From Phenylobacterium sp. (lineage in GTDB: Bacteria; Pseudomonadota; Alphaproteobacteria; Caulobacterales; Caulobacteraceae), in assembly GCF_004299445.1 (NCBI RefSeq), contig NZ_SCTC01000083.1:62001-126000 (forward strand): a stretch of DNA of 64,000 nt, written 5' to 3'. The notes beneath the pieces are model-generated. The model worked only from the letters and a program-made list of their open reading frames with translations. It did not search any database and was not told the DNA's origin. A program made the position numbers and the translations under genes. This document shows, one piece after another, positions 51,988-61,025 of the stretch. Numbering within the stretch: position 1 is the stretch's first letter; each line of letters starts with the position of its first letter.

Positions 51988-52644
51988 CTAGCGACCTCCG
52001 ACGGGAGGCGTCGTCGTGGGATAGGTCTCGCCCAGCCCCGCGGTCCCGTCCTCGGCGGCAAGCGCCGGGTCGGCATCGATGTCGGAAGCCTTGAACCCGC
52101 TGGCGTCCTCAACCGGTGGCGCGGCGAGACCGCCGCCAAAGGCCGCCGTCGGCGATCTGTCCAGCATGTCGGCGCCGGCCAGCGTCAGGTCTGCGTCGCC
52201 CAGGCCGCTGGACGAGTCGGGCTCGCTGGCCCGGGCAAATCTCCCGATCGCCAGCCCCACGAGAACCGCGCCGCCGATAAAGGCCGCCGGGTTCTTGCGG
52301 CCGAAGTCGCGCACGGCGTTCATCAGGTCGCCGGGCTCCTTGTCGGCAAGGTTGCGCGATAGGCTTTCCAGCCCGTCCGCCGCCTGGCGCACCAGCCGCG
52401 AGGCCGGAGTCTGGTCGTTCTGGTCCAGGTCATCGCCCGCGCGGCGGACCGCGTTGGCGAAATCGCCCAGGGTCTTCGTCGCCACCTGGGTTCCGCGCCG
52501 CGCTTCGGCCTGCACGCGGTCCTGCGCCACGTGTGCGAAGCTCTGCGCCTCGGCCTTCAGGGTCTGGCCGGCCTGGCCAATGAGGTCCTTCGCCTGGGCG
52601 CTGCGGCCGGTGGGCGTTGTGCTGTTCGTCGGGATGTCGGTCAT
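51988..52644 (-). CDS. Membrane-anchored helical envelope protein (nutrient-deprivation-induced-like)
   Basis: A 218-residue protein with a long amphipathic helix (AQAKDLIGQAGQTLKAEAQS, FAHVAQDRVQAEARRG), one glycine-rich membrane segment (FIGGAVLVGLAIGRFA, ~120-135) and an acidic low-complexity C-terminus (DIDADPALAAEDGTAGLGET). It resembles rhizobial nutrient-deprivation-induced proteins. It is the first gene of the three-gene operon with holin-X-like and DUF3618 proteins. Function unknown, presumably envelope stress. Confidence 0.75.
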   Translation of the reverse strand: MTDIPTNSTTPTGRSAQAKDLIGQAGQTLKAEAQSFAHVAQDRVQAEARRGTQVATKTLGDFANAVRRAGDDLDQNDQTPASRLVRQAADGLESLSRNLADKEPGDLMNAVRDFGRKNPAAFIGGAVLVGLAIGRFARASEPDSSSGLGDADLTLAGADMLDRSPTAAFGGGLAAPPVEDASGFKASDIDADPALAAEDGTAGLGETYPTTTPPVGGR

Positions 52645-52806
52645 ATTGCTCTCCGCCAGGCAGGGACGCCGCGGCGTCGCAGCGTCGGCCGCGCGCCTTG
52701 GGGGCTAAACGCAGCTCTGGCGGTTAGGCGCCTACGGCCAAGCCGCAAGCGTCTCTTTTTCAGGAGGAACGTCGGACGCCCGACATAGCGGCCCGAAGTT
52801 TGCGGC

Positions 52807-53070
52807 TTAGCGGCGGCTGCGCCGATGCATCAGCGCCGCGCCGATCGCGACCCCGACCGCGAGGCCGATCGCGCCCATCGCGAGGGCTTCGCGGTCCATC
52901 GCCGCCTGCAGGCTGCGACGGGCCGAGCGGCTGAGGCGCCGCAGGCGGCTCAGCGGGTTTTCGTCATAGCCCTCGTAGATCTCGAACGGGCCCGCCAGCC
53001 CCTCGGGCTTTACATGCCGGCCGAAACTGTCGCCGGCCAGTTTGCGCGTCGCGTCGTCGAAGATTCCCAT
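52807..53070 (-). CDS. Small membrane-anchored protein sharing a glycine-zipper motif
   Basis: An 87-residue protein. MGIFDDATRKLAGDSFGRHV starts it; a basic region RLRRLSRSARRSLQAAMDRE precedes a membrane helix AMGAIGLAVGVAIGAALMHR and a basic end. The helix is nearly identical to the VIGAIGLAVGAAIGAALP segment of the DUF3618 protein, pointing to a shared membrane or partner surface. It is separated from the other three by 162 bp and may have its own promoter. Confidence 0.75.
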   Translation of the reverse strand: MGIFDDATRKLAGDSFGRHVKPEGLAGPFEIYEGYDENPLSRLRRLSRSARRSLQAAMDREALAMGAIGLAVGVAIGAALMHRRSRR

Positions 53071-53189
53071 CGGTCGCACCCTAACTCTCCGGTGCATGTG
53101 CCTCGCGGCGACAGCCCCTGCAAGCCTTAGACGTCAGCCACCGCGTCAAACCCCAGGCGGCCAGCCTCGTTACACACTATACGAGAAAT

Positions 53190-54848
53190 ATGACGCGTCC
53201 CTTTATCGCTCCAGTCCTCTCGCTGCTGATCTTTGGCGCAGGCTCTGCGCAGGCGCAGGCGATCTCCGCGCAGCGGTTGTCCGACATCACCCGCGAGCTC
53301 GCGTCCGAGCCCTATGCCGGACGTGGTCCGGGCGGCCCGGGCGAGCCCCGCACCATCGACTTCATCGTCAGTCAGTTCCAGGCGCTGGGCCTGAAGCCGG
53401 CCGGCGACAGGGGCGGCTGGACGCAGGACGTGCCCCTGCGCCGCTTCCAGACCGAGCCGGGCGGGACCTACACCCTCACCGTCAACGGCAGATCCACGTC
53501 GCTGGCGACCCAGAAGGATCTGCGCATCGAGACCCAGCGTCCGGTCGAGCGTGTGGCGATCCGCGCCGCCCCCATGGTCTTCGTGGGCTATGGCGTCACC
53601 GCGCCGGAACGCGGCTGGGACGATTTCAAGGGCGTCGATCTCAAGGGCAAGATCGCGATCGTCCTCATCAACGACCCCGACTTCGAGGCGACCTCGCTCG
53701 ACCCGGTCTCAGGGAAGTTCGGCGGCAAGGCGGCGACCTACTACGCACGCTGGGTCTACAAGTACGAGGAGGCCGCCCGTCGGGGCGCCCTCGGCATGCT
53801 TATCGTCCACGAGACGGCCGGCGCAGCCTACGGCTGGAACACCGTGGTGGCGCCCAACGGCGAGAGTTTCGACGTCGTGCGCAAGGACCCGGCCAAGGAC
53901 AAGCTGCTGTTGCAGGGCTGGATCCAGCGCGATCTCACGGTTCAATTGTTCAAGGACGCCGGCCTCGACTTCGAAGCCGAGAAGGCCCGCGCCAGAACCG
54001 CCGCCTTCACGCCCGTTCCGCTCAAGGGCACCACGTTCTCGGCCGACTATCGCAACACGGTCACGCAGTTGAAGAGCCAGAACGTGCTGGCCGCGCTGCC
54101 CGGCGCCAAGCGGCCGGACGAGACGATCCTCTACGCCGCCCACTGGGATGCCTACGGCGTCGATCCCGCCGATCCGACCGGCAAGACGATCCGCCCGGGC
54201 GCCGTCGACGACGCCGTGGGCGTCGCCGGCGTGATCGAGACCGCGCGCGCGTTCAAGGCCGGGCCGCCTCCCGAGCGCACCATTCTCTTCGCCGCCTGGA
54301 CCGCCGAGGAGCGCGGCCTCCTGGGCAGCGAGTACTACGCCCAGCAGGCCGAGGCCTCGCTCGCCAAGATGGTCGCCAACTACACCTTCGATGTCCTGCA
54401 GACCGCGGGCCCGGCAAAGGACGTGGTGCTGGTGGGCTCGGGGCAGAACGAGCTGGAGGCCCATCTGGCCGGTGTCGCCGCCCGGCACGGCCGCACGATC
54501 ACCCCCGACCCGCGGCCGGAGCGCGCCCTCTTCTACCGCGCCGACCACTTCTCGGTCGCCAAGCGCGGCGTGCCCACTGTGCTCTTCATGGGCATGAGCG
54601 GCGGCGCGGACCTCGTCTCGGGCGGCAAGGCCGCCGGCGACAAGTGGGTCGAGGACTACACCGCCCGATGCTACCACCAGACCTGCGACGTGTGGGCCGC
54701 CGATCAGGACTACCGGGGCGCGGCCGACGACGTGAACCTGGCGTTCGAGGCGGGACGCGACCTTGCCAACTCCACCGCCTGGCCCGATTGGAACGCCTCG
54801 TCCGAGTTCAAGCCAGTCCGCGCCGCGAGCGCCGGGCGGCGCCGCTAG
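53190..54848 (+). CDS. M28 family zinc peptidase, exported
   Basis: A 552-residue peptidase. After a signal peptide (~1-24) comes a PA-like domain (~95-230), then the M28 core with the metal-binding series AAHWDAYGVD (HxD), GAVDDAVGVAG, AAWTAEERGLLGSEYYA (Glu pair) and FYRADHFSVAKRGV (His). These act as aminopeptidases on periplasmic or extracellular peptides. It is monocistronic; its ATG follows an AT-rich stretch (ACACACTATACGAGAAAT-like, 53172-53189) with no strong ribosome binding site. Confidence 0.93.
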   Translation: MTRPFIAPVLSLLIFGAGSAQAQAISAQRLSDITRELASEPYAGRGPGGPGEPRTIDFIVSQFQALGLKPAGDRGGWTQDVPLRRFQTEPGGTYTLTVNGRSTSLATQKDLRIETQRPVERVAIRAAPMVFVGYGVTAPERGWDDFKGVDLKGKIAIVLINDPDFEATSLDPVSGKFGGKAATYYARWVYKYEEAARRGALGMLIVHETAGAAYGWNTVVAPNGESFDVVRKDPAKDKLLLQGWIQRDLTVQLFKDAGLDFEAEKARARTAAFTPVPLKGTTFSADYRNTVTQLKSQNVLAALPGAKRPDETILYAAHWDAYGVDPADPTGKTIRPGAVDDAVGVAGVIETARAFKAGPPPERTILFAAWTAEERGLLGSEYYAQQAEASLAKMVANYTFDVLQTAGPAKDVVLVGSGQNELEAHLAGVAARHGRTITPDPRPERALFYRADHFSVAKRGVPTVLFMGMSGGADLVSGGKAAGDKWVEDYTARCYHQTCDVWAADQDYRGAADDVNLAFEAGRDLANSTAWPDWNASSEFKPVRAASAGRRR

Positions 54849-54955
54849 GGCGCGTAAGGTACAGTTTGTCGCAGGGGACCTCTTGGCGGGTTGATCCCCA
54901 CGCGCCGCGCTGATTTGTTCGCCGCCCAACAGATCCGCCAAGTGGCAGTGGGGTC

Positions 54956-56635
54956 ATGAGCACCGGCCAGATTGTCTCGGTCGCTGATCGATCGGCTTCC
55001 GGCCCCTTGCGGGCCCGGGTCGCCGGCCCCCTCGTCGTGGCGGCCGCCGTACTGGCCGCGGCTCTTCTAGGTATTGTGCTGCGCCCGGTCGGCCTCCTCA
55101 GCGCCTTCTGGCCCGCGAATGCCGTGCTGCTGGGGCTCTTTGTCCGCTGGCCCCGGCTCGCGACCCCCGCCGGCTGGCTGGCCGCCTTGGTCGCCTACGT
55201 GGTGGCCGATGTCGCAACGGGCAGCGCCCTTGTGCGCACCCTGACCCTGACAGGCATCAACCTCTCTGGCGTGATCGTGGGCTTCCTGTTGCTTTCGCGG
55301 CTTCAGGCCGACGATGTCGCGTTGAAGCGGCCCACCTCGGTGATCTCGGTCATCGTGATGGTGGCGCTGGCGTCGATCGCGGTCGGGATCGCCGGCGCGA
55401 CGGCGCACCCCTTCCTGTTCCGGGGGGCGGCTTCGCCCGGCGTCTTCTTCTTCTGGGCCGCCACCGAGCTCGCCAACTACATGATCATACTGCCGGTCAT
55501 GCTGACGGCGCCGAGCCGCCTGCAGCCGGCGGAGTGGTCCCGCCGGATCGCGCGCGTGCGCCCGGCGGAGGCGGCGCCCTTGCTGGCGTATCTGCTGAGC
55601 CTCGCCGTCACGCCGCTGATGGGCGGGCCGGGCGCGCTGGCGTTCGCCGTCCCCACCCTGCTGTGGTGCGCGCTCACCTATGGCCGCGCCGCCGCGGCGC
55701 TTCTGAACCTCACCTTCGCCGTGTGGACGCTGCTGGTGATCGGTACGAACCCGCAGGCCTTCGGCCTGTCGCTGGAGACGCCGCTCGCGATGCTGTCCCT
55801 GCGTCTGGGCGTGATGCTGGTCGCCCTGGGTCCGATCATCGTGGCCAGCGTCATGGCCGCCCGCGACGCCCTGCTCCAGGAGGCCACCGAGGCCCGCAAG
55901 GCCGCCGAGGACGCCATGGCGGCCCGCTCGCTGCTGCTGGCCACCATGACCCATGAGCTGCGCTCGCCGCTCACTTCGGTCGTGGGGTTCTCAAGCCTGA
56001 TGTCCCGGCAGACGCACGGCCCGCTGGGGAGCCCCAAGTACGTCGATTACGCCCAGTCGATCGAACTGGCCGGCTCGCACCTCGCCGACCTGGTCACCGA
56101 CCTGCTCGACACCGCCCGCCTCGAAGCCGGCCGTATGGAGCTGGTCTCGGCGCGCATCGCCAGCGGCGAGGTCGTCGAACAGGCCCTTCGTCTGGTCCGA
56201 GGCCTGGCCCTGGAGTCGGGGGTCACCGTCGCATCTGTCCCGGGACCCTGGCCTGACGTCTGGGCCGATCCCCGTGCGGTCAAGCAGGTGCTCATCAACC
56301 TGGTCTCGAACGGGATCAAGTTCTCGGACCCCGACAGCAGCGTCACCGTTTCGGGCGAGATCGTGGGCGATCGGCTCGTGATCCATGTGGCCGACCAGGG
56401 ACGCGGCATCTCGCCGGCGGATCTTCCCAGGGTGGGCCGCGCCTACGCCCAGGCCGGGGACGCCGAGAGCCGCCGCCGCGGCACGGGCCTGGGCCTGTCG
56501 CTCTCGGCCGAACTGGTCCGGCAGCACGGCGGGGCGCTGAAGCTGGACTCGACGGTGGGCGTCGGGACGCGTGTGACCTTCGACCTGCCCCTCGCCCCTG
56601 CGGAGGCTTCGGGAGTCTCCGGCGCCGACGGCTGA
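54956..56635 (+). CDS. MASE1-domain sensor histidine kinase
   Basis: A 559-residue kinase. Residues ~20-300 form an eight-helix MASE1 integral sensor domain (e.g. LLSAFWPANAVLLGLFVRWP, PSRLQPAEWSRRIA). A coiled linker leads to the HisKA domain with His333 in TMTHELRSPLTSVVG. The HATPase domain contains INLVSNGIKFS (N box), VADQGRGISPADL (G1) and RRGTGLGLSLS (G2). There is no receiver domain in the protein. No adjacent response regulator on this side, so the partner is unknown; a lone receiver protein lies at 61179. Confidence 0.94.
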   Translation: MSTGQIVSVADRSASGPLRARVAGPLVVAAAVLAAALLGIVLRPVGLLSAFWPANAVLLGLFVRWPRLATPAGWLAALVAYVVADVATGSALVRTLTLTGINLSGVIVGFLLLSRLQADDVALKRPTSVISVIVMVALASIAVGIAGATAHPFLFRGAASPGVFFFWAATELANYMIILPVMLTAPSRLQPAEWSRRIARVRPAEAAPLLAYLLSLAVTPLMGGPGALAFAVPTLLWCALTYGRAAAALLNLTFAVWTLLVIGTNPQAFGLSLETPLAMLSLRLGVMLVALGPIIVASVMAARDALLQEATEARKAAEDAMAARSLLLATMTHELRSPLTSVVGFSSLMSRQTHGPLGSPKYVDYAQSIELAGSHLADLVTDLLDTARLEAGRMELVSARIASGEVVEQALRLVRGLALESGVTVASVPGPWPDVWADPRAVKQVLINLVSNGIKFSDPDSSVTVSGEIVGDRLVIHVADQGRGISPADLPRVGRAYAQAGDAESRRRGTGLGLSLSAELVRQHGGALKLDSTVGVGTRVTFDLPLAPAEASGVSGADG

Positions 56636-56699
56636 CATCGGCGTTCAGCCACGGTTCATGGCGCGCGCGCGTTAACTGGCCCCCGATCAGGAGGCACAT

Positions 56700-57095
56700 A
56701 TGCGCAAGATCCTCACCTCGGGCATGGCCGGCGTCATCGCGGCGGGCGCCGTCCTGGCGACCGCCGGCCCGGCCTTCGCCGACCGCCGTCATTATCGCCA
56801 TCATCGCGGTGGCGGGGATGACGAAGTCGCCGCCGCCATCCTGGGCGGCGTGGCGGGCCTCGCCCTGGGCGCGGCGCTGTCGAATGGCGGCAACCGACGT
56901 GACCGCGGCGGCTACTACTATGACAACGGCTACCGCTACGATCCGCGCTATGATCGCTACTCCGGCGGCTATGGCGCCTACGATCCCTACGATCGGCCCT
57001 ATCGCTACCGCGAGCGCACCTGCATCACGCGGGAACGCGTCTACGATCCCTACATCGGCCGTCGCGTGACGATCGAGCGCCGCTACCCCTGCTAG
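56700..57095 (+). CDS. Small secreted Tyr/Arg-rich glycine-zipper protein
   Basis: A 131-residue protein. The signal peptide (MRKILTSGMAGVIAAGAVLA) is followed by a His/Arg stretch, a short glycine-zipper segment (AAAILGGVAGLALGAALSNG) and a Tyr/Arg/Asp-rich region (GYYYDNGYRYDPRYDRYSGG), ending with a Cys pair (ERTCITRERVYDPYIG and RYPC). The composition suits an envelope or surface structural protein. AGGAGG precedes the ATG. No family is certain. Confidence 0.75.
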   Translation: MRKILTSGMAGVIAAGAVLATAGPAFADRRHYRHHRGGGDDEVAAAILGGVAGLALGAALSNGGNRRDRGGYYYDNGYRYDPRYDRYSGGYGAYDPYDRPYRYRERTCITRERVYDPYIGRRVTIERRYPC

Positions 57096-57258
57096 CCGGA
57101 TACGGCGCACTCGGCCCGCACGCTCACCGGGACGGCGGGTCCCGGCGGCGCGGCTCCGCAGCGCACGAGCGTCCTCCTCTGGCGCGCGGGCTCCCAGCGA
57201 ATAAGTCGCAGGAACATCGCTCGCTAGTCCTGGCGACCCACGCTACCCTGGCGGGCAA

Positions 57259-58734
57259 TTGGAACATTGCTTTCCGGGACTTGTGGATCTGTCAGAGGAC
57301 TTGAAGGCGGAGAATGCGCGGCTCGCCGCCCGGGTCGCAGAGCTCGAGGCGCAGATGGGGCGCGCGCCTATCGACCGGGCCAGCCTCTATCGGATGACCG
57401 ACGCCGCGCCGTGGGGCGCGCTGGTGATGAACGCCGAGGGTGTCCTCGACTACGCCAACCCGGCCTTCCAGAGATGGCTGCTCAAGCCTGCGCCTGCAGC
57501 GGACGAGGCGGCTGAGAGCGTCGTCCATCCCCCGCTGATGGATGCCCTGCGCGAGCCCATGGCCAAGGCCCTGCAGGGCGAGCAAACCATTTTCGAACTC
57601 ACCCTGGACGACCGCGCCGGAGAGGTTCGCCATCTCCGTCTTCAGGTCGCGCCCCGCGCCGCCGGGAACATGGGCGTCACCGGCGTCGTCGTCAGCCTCT
57701 ACGACCTCACGGACGCACAGACTCTCGACCGGGTCGCGCGTGCGAACCGGGAACAGCTGGCGCGGGTCAACTCGGTCACCCCCAGCGCCAACTACCTCTT
57801 CGACTTCGAGACCGGATCGTCGATCTGGGTGGGCGGCAACACCGAGGCGGTCTACGGGCATACGGTCGAAGAACTCATCGCCGGCGGCGGCGACCTCGTC
57901 CGCCGCCTCATCCACCCCGACGACTTCCATCATGTGGGCCGCCGCCTCGCCTACCTCGCCCAGCGCCCGGACGGCGAGGTGTCGGAGTTCGAGCTGCGCG
58001 TACTGCGGCCCGACGGGACGTACCGCTGGATTCTGGACCGCGCCGTGGTGTTCGAACGCAACGCCAACGGCCGCATCGTCAAGACGCTGTCGGCCGCCAT
58101 CGACATCGACGAGCGCAAGCGGGCCGAGGAACGCCGCACTCTGCTCATCAACGAGCTGAACCACCGTGTGAAGAACACCCTGGCCGCCGTGCAGTCCATC
58201 GCCCGCCAGACCCTGCGCAGCGAGCGTAACCCCGCCGAGATGAGCGAGATCTTCACCGCGCGCCTCGTCTCGCTATCCGCCGCCCACGACATCCTGACCC
58301 GCGAGAACTGGGAAGGCGCCGGCATGCGCGAGATCGCCCAGGTCGGACTGGCGCCCTTCGACGAGACCCGCATCACCGTCTCGGGCCCCGAAGTCCGCGT
58401 GACCGCCCGCGCGGCCATCGCGCTGTCGATGGCGCTGCACGAGCTGGCCACCAACGCCACCAAGTACGGCGGACTGTCGGGCGACGTCGGCGGAGTCGCC
58501 TTGACCTGGCGGACACGCCGCGAGGATGACCGTGTGCTGTTCGAGCTGGAGTGGCGCGAGTTCGGGGGTCCGCCGGTGGCCGCGCCCAAGCGCCGCGGCT
58601 TCGGCTCGCGCCTCCTGTCGCAGGGCGTCCGCGCCGACCTCAACGGCGTCGCCGAACTGCTGTTCGAGCCCGAGGGCGTGATCTGCCGGATCACCGCCCC
58701 GCTGGAGACGCCGCCCCGGCCTGACCAGGGCTGA
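57259..58734 (+). CDS. PAS-domain HWE-type sensor histidine kinase
   Basis: A 491-residue cytosolic kinase. It has a short coiled N-terminus (DLKAENARLAARVAELEAQM), PAS domains (~45-150 and ~165-290; RWILDRAVVFERNANGRIV is PAC-like) and the HWE kinase core. The phospho-acceptor is His302 in NELNHRVKNTLAAVQ, and HDILTRENWEGAG carries the W-E of the name; RGFGSRLLSQGVR is the C-terminal lid. It starts at TTG 57259 or GTG 57283; neither has a clear site, so the exact start is uncertain. PAS sensing of light, oxygen or redox is common. Confidence 0.92.
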   Translation: MEHCFPGLVDLSEDLKAENARLAARVAELEAQMGRAPIDRASLYRMTDAAPWGALVMNAEGVLDYANPAFQRWLLKPAPAADEAAESVVHPPLMDALREPMAKALQGEQTIFELTLDDRAGEVRHLRLQVAPRAAGNMGVTGVVVSLYDLTDAQTLDRVARANREQLARVNSVTPSANYLFDFETGSSIWVGGNTEAVYGHTVEELIAGGGDLVRRLIHPDDFHHVGRRLAYLAQRPDGEVSEFELRVLRPDGTYRWILDRAVVFERNANGRIVKTLSAAIDIDERKRAEERRTLLINELNHRVKNTLAAVQSIARQTLRSERNPAEMSEIFTARLVSLSAAHDILTRENWEGAGMREIAQVGLAPFDETRITVSGPEVRVTARAAIALSMALHELATNATKYGGLSGDVGGVALTWRTRREDDRVLFELEWREFGGPPVAAPKRRGFGSRLLSQGVRADLNGVAELLFEPEGVICRITAPLETPPRPDQG

Positions 58735-58755
58735 CCAGCCCGCGGCATTAGTCCG

Positions 58756-58778
58756 TTTGGATGACGGCTTAATCCAAA
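58756..58778. promoter_or_regulatory. 23-bp operator-like palindrome upstream of the LuxR gene
   Basis: TTTGGAT-N9-ATCCAAA is a perfect 7-bp inverted repeat 79 bp upstream of the chosen LuxR start. Half-sites one turn and a half apart fit a dimeric helix-turn-helix protein; autoregulation by the following LuxR is the simplest idea. Confidence 0.45.
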
Positions 58779-58856
58779 TGGATGATGTCGCCCGCGCGCG
58801 TGCGGCTAAGCTGGGTCGATGAACCGCGGAGAATGCGGCCGACAGGAGTCCAAAGC

Positions 58857-59999
58857 ATGGGCGCGAACCTGAAGTCCGAGGAAGACCTGATCCAGCGCAT
58901 CTACGCCTCCGCCTACGATCCCAACCTTTGGGTCGACGTCATGGAGCGTCTCTCGGAGTCGGTCGGAGGTCTCCGCGGCTGCCTGACGCGCATCGACATG
59001 TCCACCGGCGCGGGGGTCGAGGCGATCCTCTACCGCTCGGATCCCGCGTGGGTGGACGCCTACGCCCAGCACTTCGGCGCGTTGAACATCTTCAAGTCCG
59101 ATGACGCCAATCCGGGCGTGGCTCTCACGCTGACCCAGCGGATCCAGACCGATGAGGACTGCCTCGACCGCGACGCCTATCACGCATCCGAATACTACAA
59201 CGATTTCATGCGCCCCCAAGACGTCGACCGGGCGCTTTTCATCCGGCTGGGCAACGAAGGGTCGGTGGCCAGCACCATCAACATCGGTCGTCGGACCGGC
59301 GACGCCTTCGAGTCCGACGATCTGGATCTCGCCGCGCGGCTGCAGCCGCACATGGTGCGGGCCTACGCCATCGGCCGGCGGCTGGCAGGCCCGCTCGGGG
59401 TGGTCCGAAGCCTGTCGGAAGCGCTCCACAACTCAGCGCATCCGCTGTTTCTCGTGGACGCCGCGTGCACGCTGATCTTCGCCAACCGCGCCGCTGAGAA
59501 GATCTTGCGGGGACGGCTGGGGTTGACCGTCCTGAACGGGCGTCTGACGCCCCATGACGGCGACGCCGCACGGCGGTTTGAGCGGCTCGTGGGGCTGGCT
59601 GCCAATCGCGACGCCGCCCGTACCGGCGGGTCGATGAGCGTGCCGCGCAGCGATGGCGGACCGGCGCTGGCGCTGCGGACGGCGCCCCTGCCCCTGGACG
59701 AGGGCGCCGTCTTCCGAGCCACGGCGCCCGTCCTGGTGAGCGTGACCGACCTGGAGTCGCCGGTCGATGCGCCCGACGGCGAGTTGCGGGACCTGTTCGG
59801 ACTCACCGCCGCCGAGGTACGCCTGGCCGCCGCCATTTTCGAAGGCCTGACGCTGGCCGAGGCGGCCGAGAAGTTCGGGCTCAGCGTCAACACCGTGCGC
59901 TTCCAGCTGGCCAGGATCTTCGACAAGACTGGGGTCTCCCGCCAGGCCGAGCTGGTGAAGCTGATGATGCGCCTCGCCAGCGCGCCGGCCCCGCGCTGA
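58857..59999 (+). CDS. LuxR-family transcriptional regulator
   Basis: A 380-residue regulator. Residues ~300-375 form the LuxR-type helix-turn-helix (LTAAEVRLAAAIFEGLTLAE, FGLSVNTVRFQLARIFDKTG). The large N-terminal part may sense a ligand or protein; it has no canonical autoinducer-domain or receiver signature. The ATG at 58857 follows AGGAG at nine bases; an in-frame upstream ATG is likely non-coding. It directly follows the HWE kinase and could be its output, but no phospho-acceptor is visible. Confidence 0.9.
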   Translation: MGANLKSEEDLIQRIYASAYDPNLWVDVMERLSESVGGLRGCLTRIDMSTGAGVEAILYRSDPAWVDAYAQHFGALNIFKSDDANPGVALTLTQRIQTDEDCLDRDAYHASEYYNDFMRPQDVDRALFIRLGNEGSVASTINIGRRTGDAFESDDLDLAARLQPHMVRAYAIGRRLAGPLGVVRSLSEALHNSAHPLFLVDAACTLIFANRAAEKILRGRLGLTVLNGRLTPHDGDAARRFERLVGLAANRDAARTGGSMSVPRSDGGPALALRTAPLPLDEGAVFRATAPVLVSVTDLESPVDAPDGELRDLFGLTAAEVRLAAAIFEGLTLAEAAEKFGLSVNTVRFQLARIFDKTGVSRQAELVKLMMRLASAPAPR

Positions 60000-60033
60000 G
60001 ACCGGCGACAGCGCGGGCCCGCCGAGCGAGGCC

Positions 60034-60642
60034 TCAGACCACGGCGACCCGTCGGCGCGAGCGCATGGCAGCCCCCGCGGCGCCGAAGCCCAGGATCATC
60101 ATCGCCCAGGTGGATGGCTCGGGGATGCCGCCCACGGACGGCGCATCGAACTTAGCGACGGCGTCGAAGTTCGCGGTCGTTCGAGCATCCAGCTGGCCAG
60201 AGAACAGGACCGTATCCGCCGCGTCGAAGACCGAGACATTCCAAAAGTCACGACCGCGCAGGTCATTGCGTCCGACGATCCGCAGGCTGTCGAGGGTCGC
60301 GGTGCGACCCAGGTTGATCGTCAGCTTCTCACCGCCGCCGGGCGATCCCGAGTGATAGAAGTGGCTGCCGTAGGAAGGGCTGGCGTTGCCGTCGATCGCG
60401 CCGTGGGCAGGGCCGCCAAATCCCGAGCTTGTGGCGCTGGCCGTGCCGCCTTCGGCGGCGGACGCGACATTGTCAAGCGACCCAAACTCGAAGGCGAACA
60501 CTTCGGCGATCTGGATCCAGTCCGGGATCGCACTGGTGATCTCGATCCGCGTGGCGTTGACGACCGTCGCCGCGGCGGCGGGCCCAGGCCCGAGAACGAT
60601 GGCGGAAAGGCCTGCGGCGACGAGCGTAGTCTTGAAGTTCAT
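60034..60642 (-). CDS. PEPxxWA-CTERM protein with a discoidin-like domain
   Basis: A 202-residue exported protein with a signal peptide (MNFKTTLVAAGLSAIVLGPG). A beta-sandwich region resembles F5/8-type C (discoidin) carbohydrate-binding domains: HGAIDGNASPSYGSHFYHSG then KLTINLGRTATLDSLRIVGR. The C-terminus is a PEP-CTERM anchor (GGIPEPSTWAMMILGFGAAG then AAMRSRRRVAVV). It is predicted to be processed by exosortase and displayed on the envelope. Confidence 0.87.
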   Translation of the reverse strand: MNFKTTLVAAGLSAIVLGPGPAAAATVVNATRIEITSAIPDWIQIAEVFAFEFGSLDNVASAAEGGTASATSSGFGGPAHGAIDGNASPSYGSHFYHSGSPGGGEKLTINLGRTATLDSLRIVGRNDLRGRDFWNVSVFDAADTVLFSGQLDARTTANFDAVAKFDAPSVGGIPEPSTWAMMILGFGAAGAAMRSRRRVAVV

Positions 60643-60742
60643 GGAAGCACCCCTTGGTCACTTGAGAGGCCCACGATGGCGCCGCGTCACCACAGGCCGC
60701 ATCAGCCGAACGGATTATCCCTGACAGGCGAGTGGCCGGCGC

Positions 60743-60771
60743 TTGACAGTGATGAATCCAGTATTTACTAA
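60743..60771 (+). promoter_or_regulatory. Sigma-70-like promoter
   Basis: A perfect TTGACA at 60743-60748, a 17-bp spacer and TACTAA at 60766-60771 (3/6 match to TATAAT) face the plus strand. It lies in AT-rich sequence, unlike its GC-rich surroundings. The predicted start site (~60778) leaves a ~145-nt leader before the 33-codon frame. Confidence 0.45.
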
Positions 60772-60789
60772 ACTTTCAACAACTGGATT
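60755..60789. repeat. 8-bp perfect inverted repeat overlapping the promoter
   Basis: AATCCAGT (60755-60762) and ACTGGATT (60782-60789) flank the -10 element with a 19-bp spacer. Binding of a regulator to both arms would block or alter promoter use. The regulator is unknown. Confidence 0.45.
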
Positions 60790-60923
60790 TACGAGACCTC
60801 GTCACCCGGACCGAAGGCCGGCGGCCGCCCCAGCCCCGACCCTTTGCCGCAACCCATCCCTCCCCCCTGAGTGCGGTGGTCCGGGTGGCGAGCCCCAACA
60901 GGCATCCCGCCCCCGAGGTCTGA

Positions 60924-61025
60924 ATGCGCGTTCGCTACGCCATCCGCTGGTCCAGGCTTCCCGAAACGATGGCGCTGTGCGCCTCGGCGGTCGCGATCAT
61001 CATGGCCGCGTCGGGCATGATCTGA
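60924..61025 (+). CDS. Possible 33-residue single-pass membrane protein
   Basis: The frame encodes MRVRYAIRWSRLPETM followed by a hydrophobic helix ALCASAVAIIMAASGMI. GAGG lies five bases before the ATG. The basic N-terminus and hydrophobic end fit a small inner-membrane protein, and a promoter-like element lies upstream. Too short to assign a family; conservation would decide. Confidence 0.4.
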   Translation: MRVRYAIRWSRLPETMALCASAVAIIMAASGMI

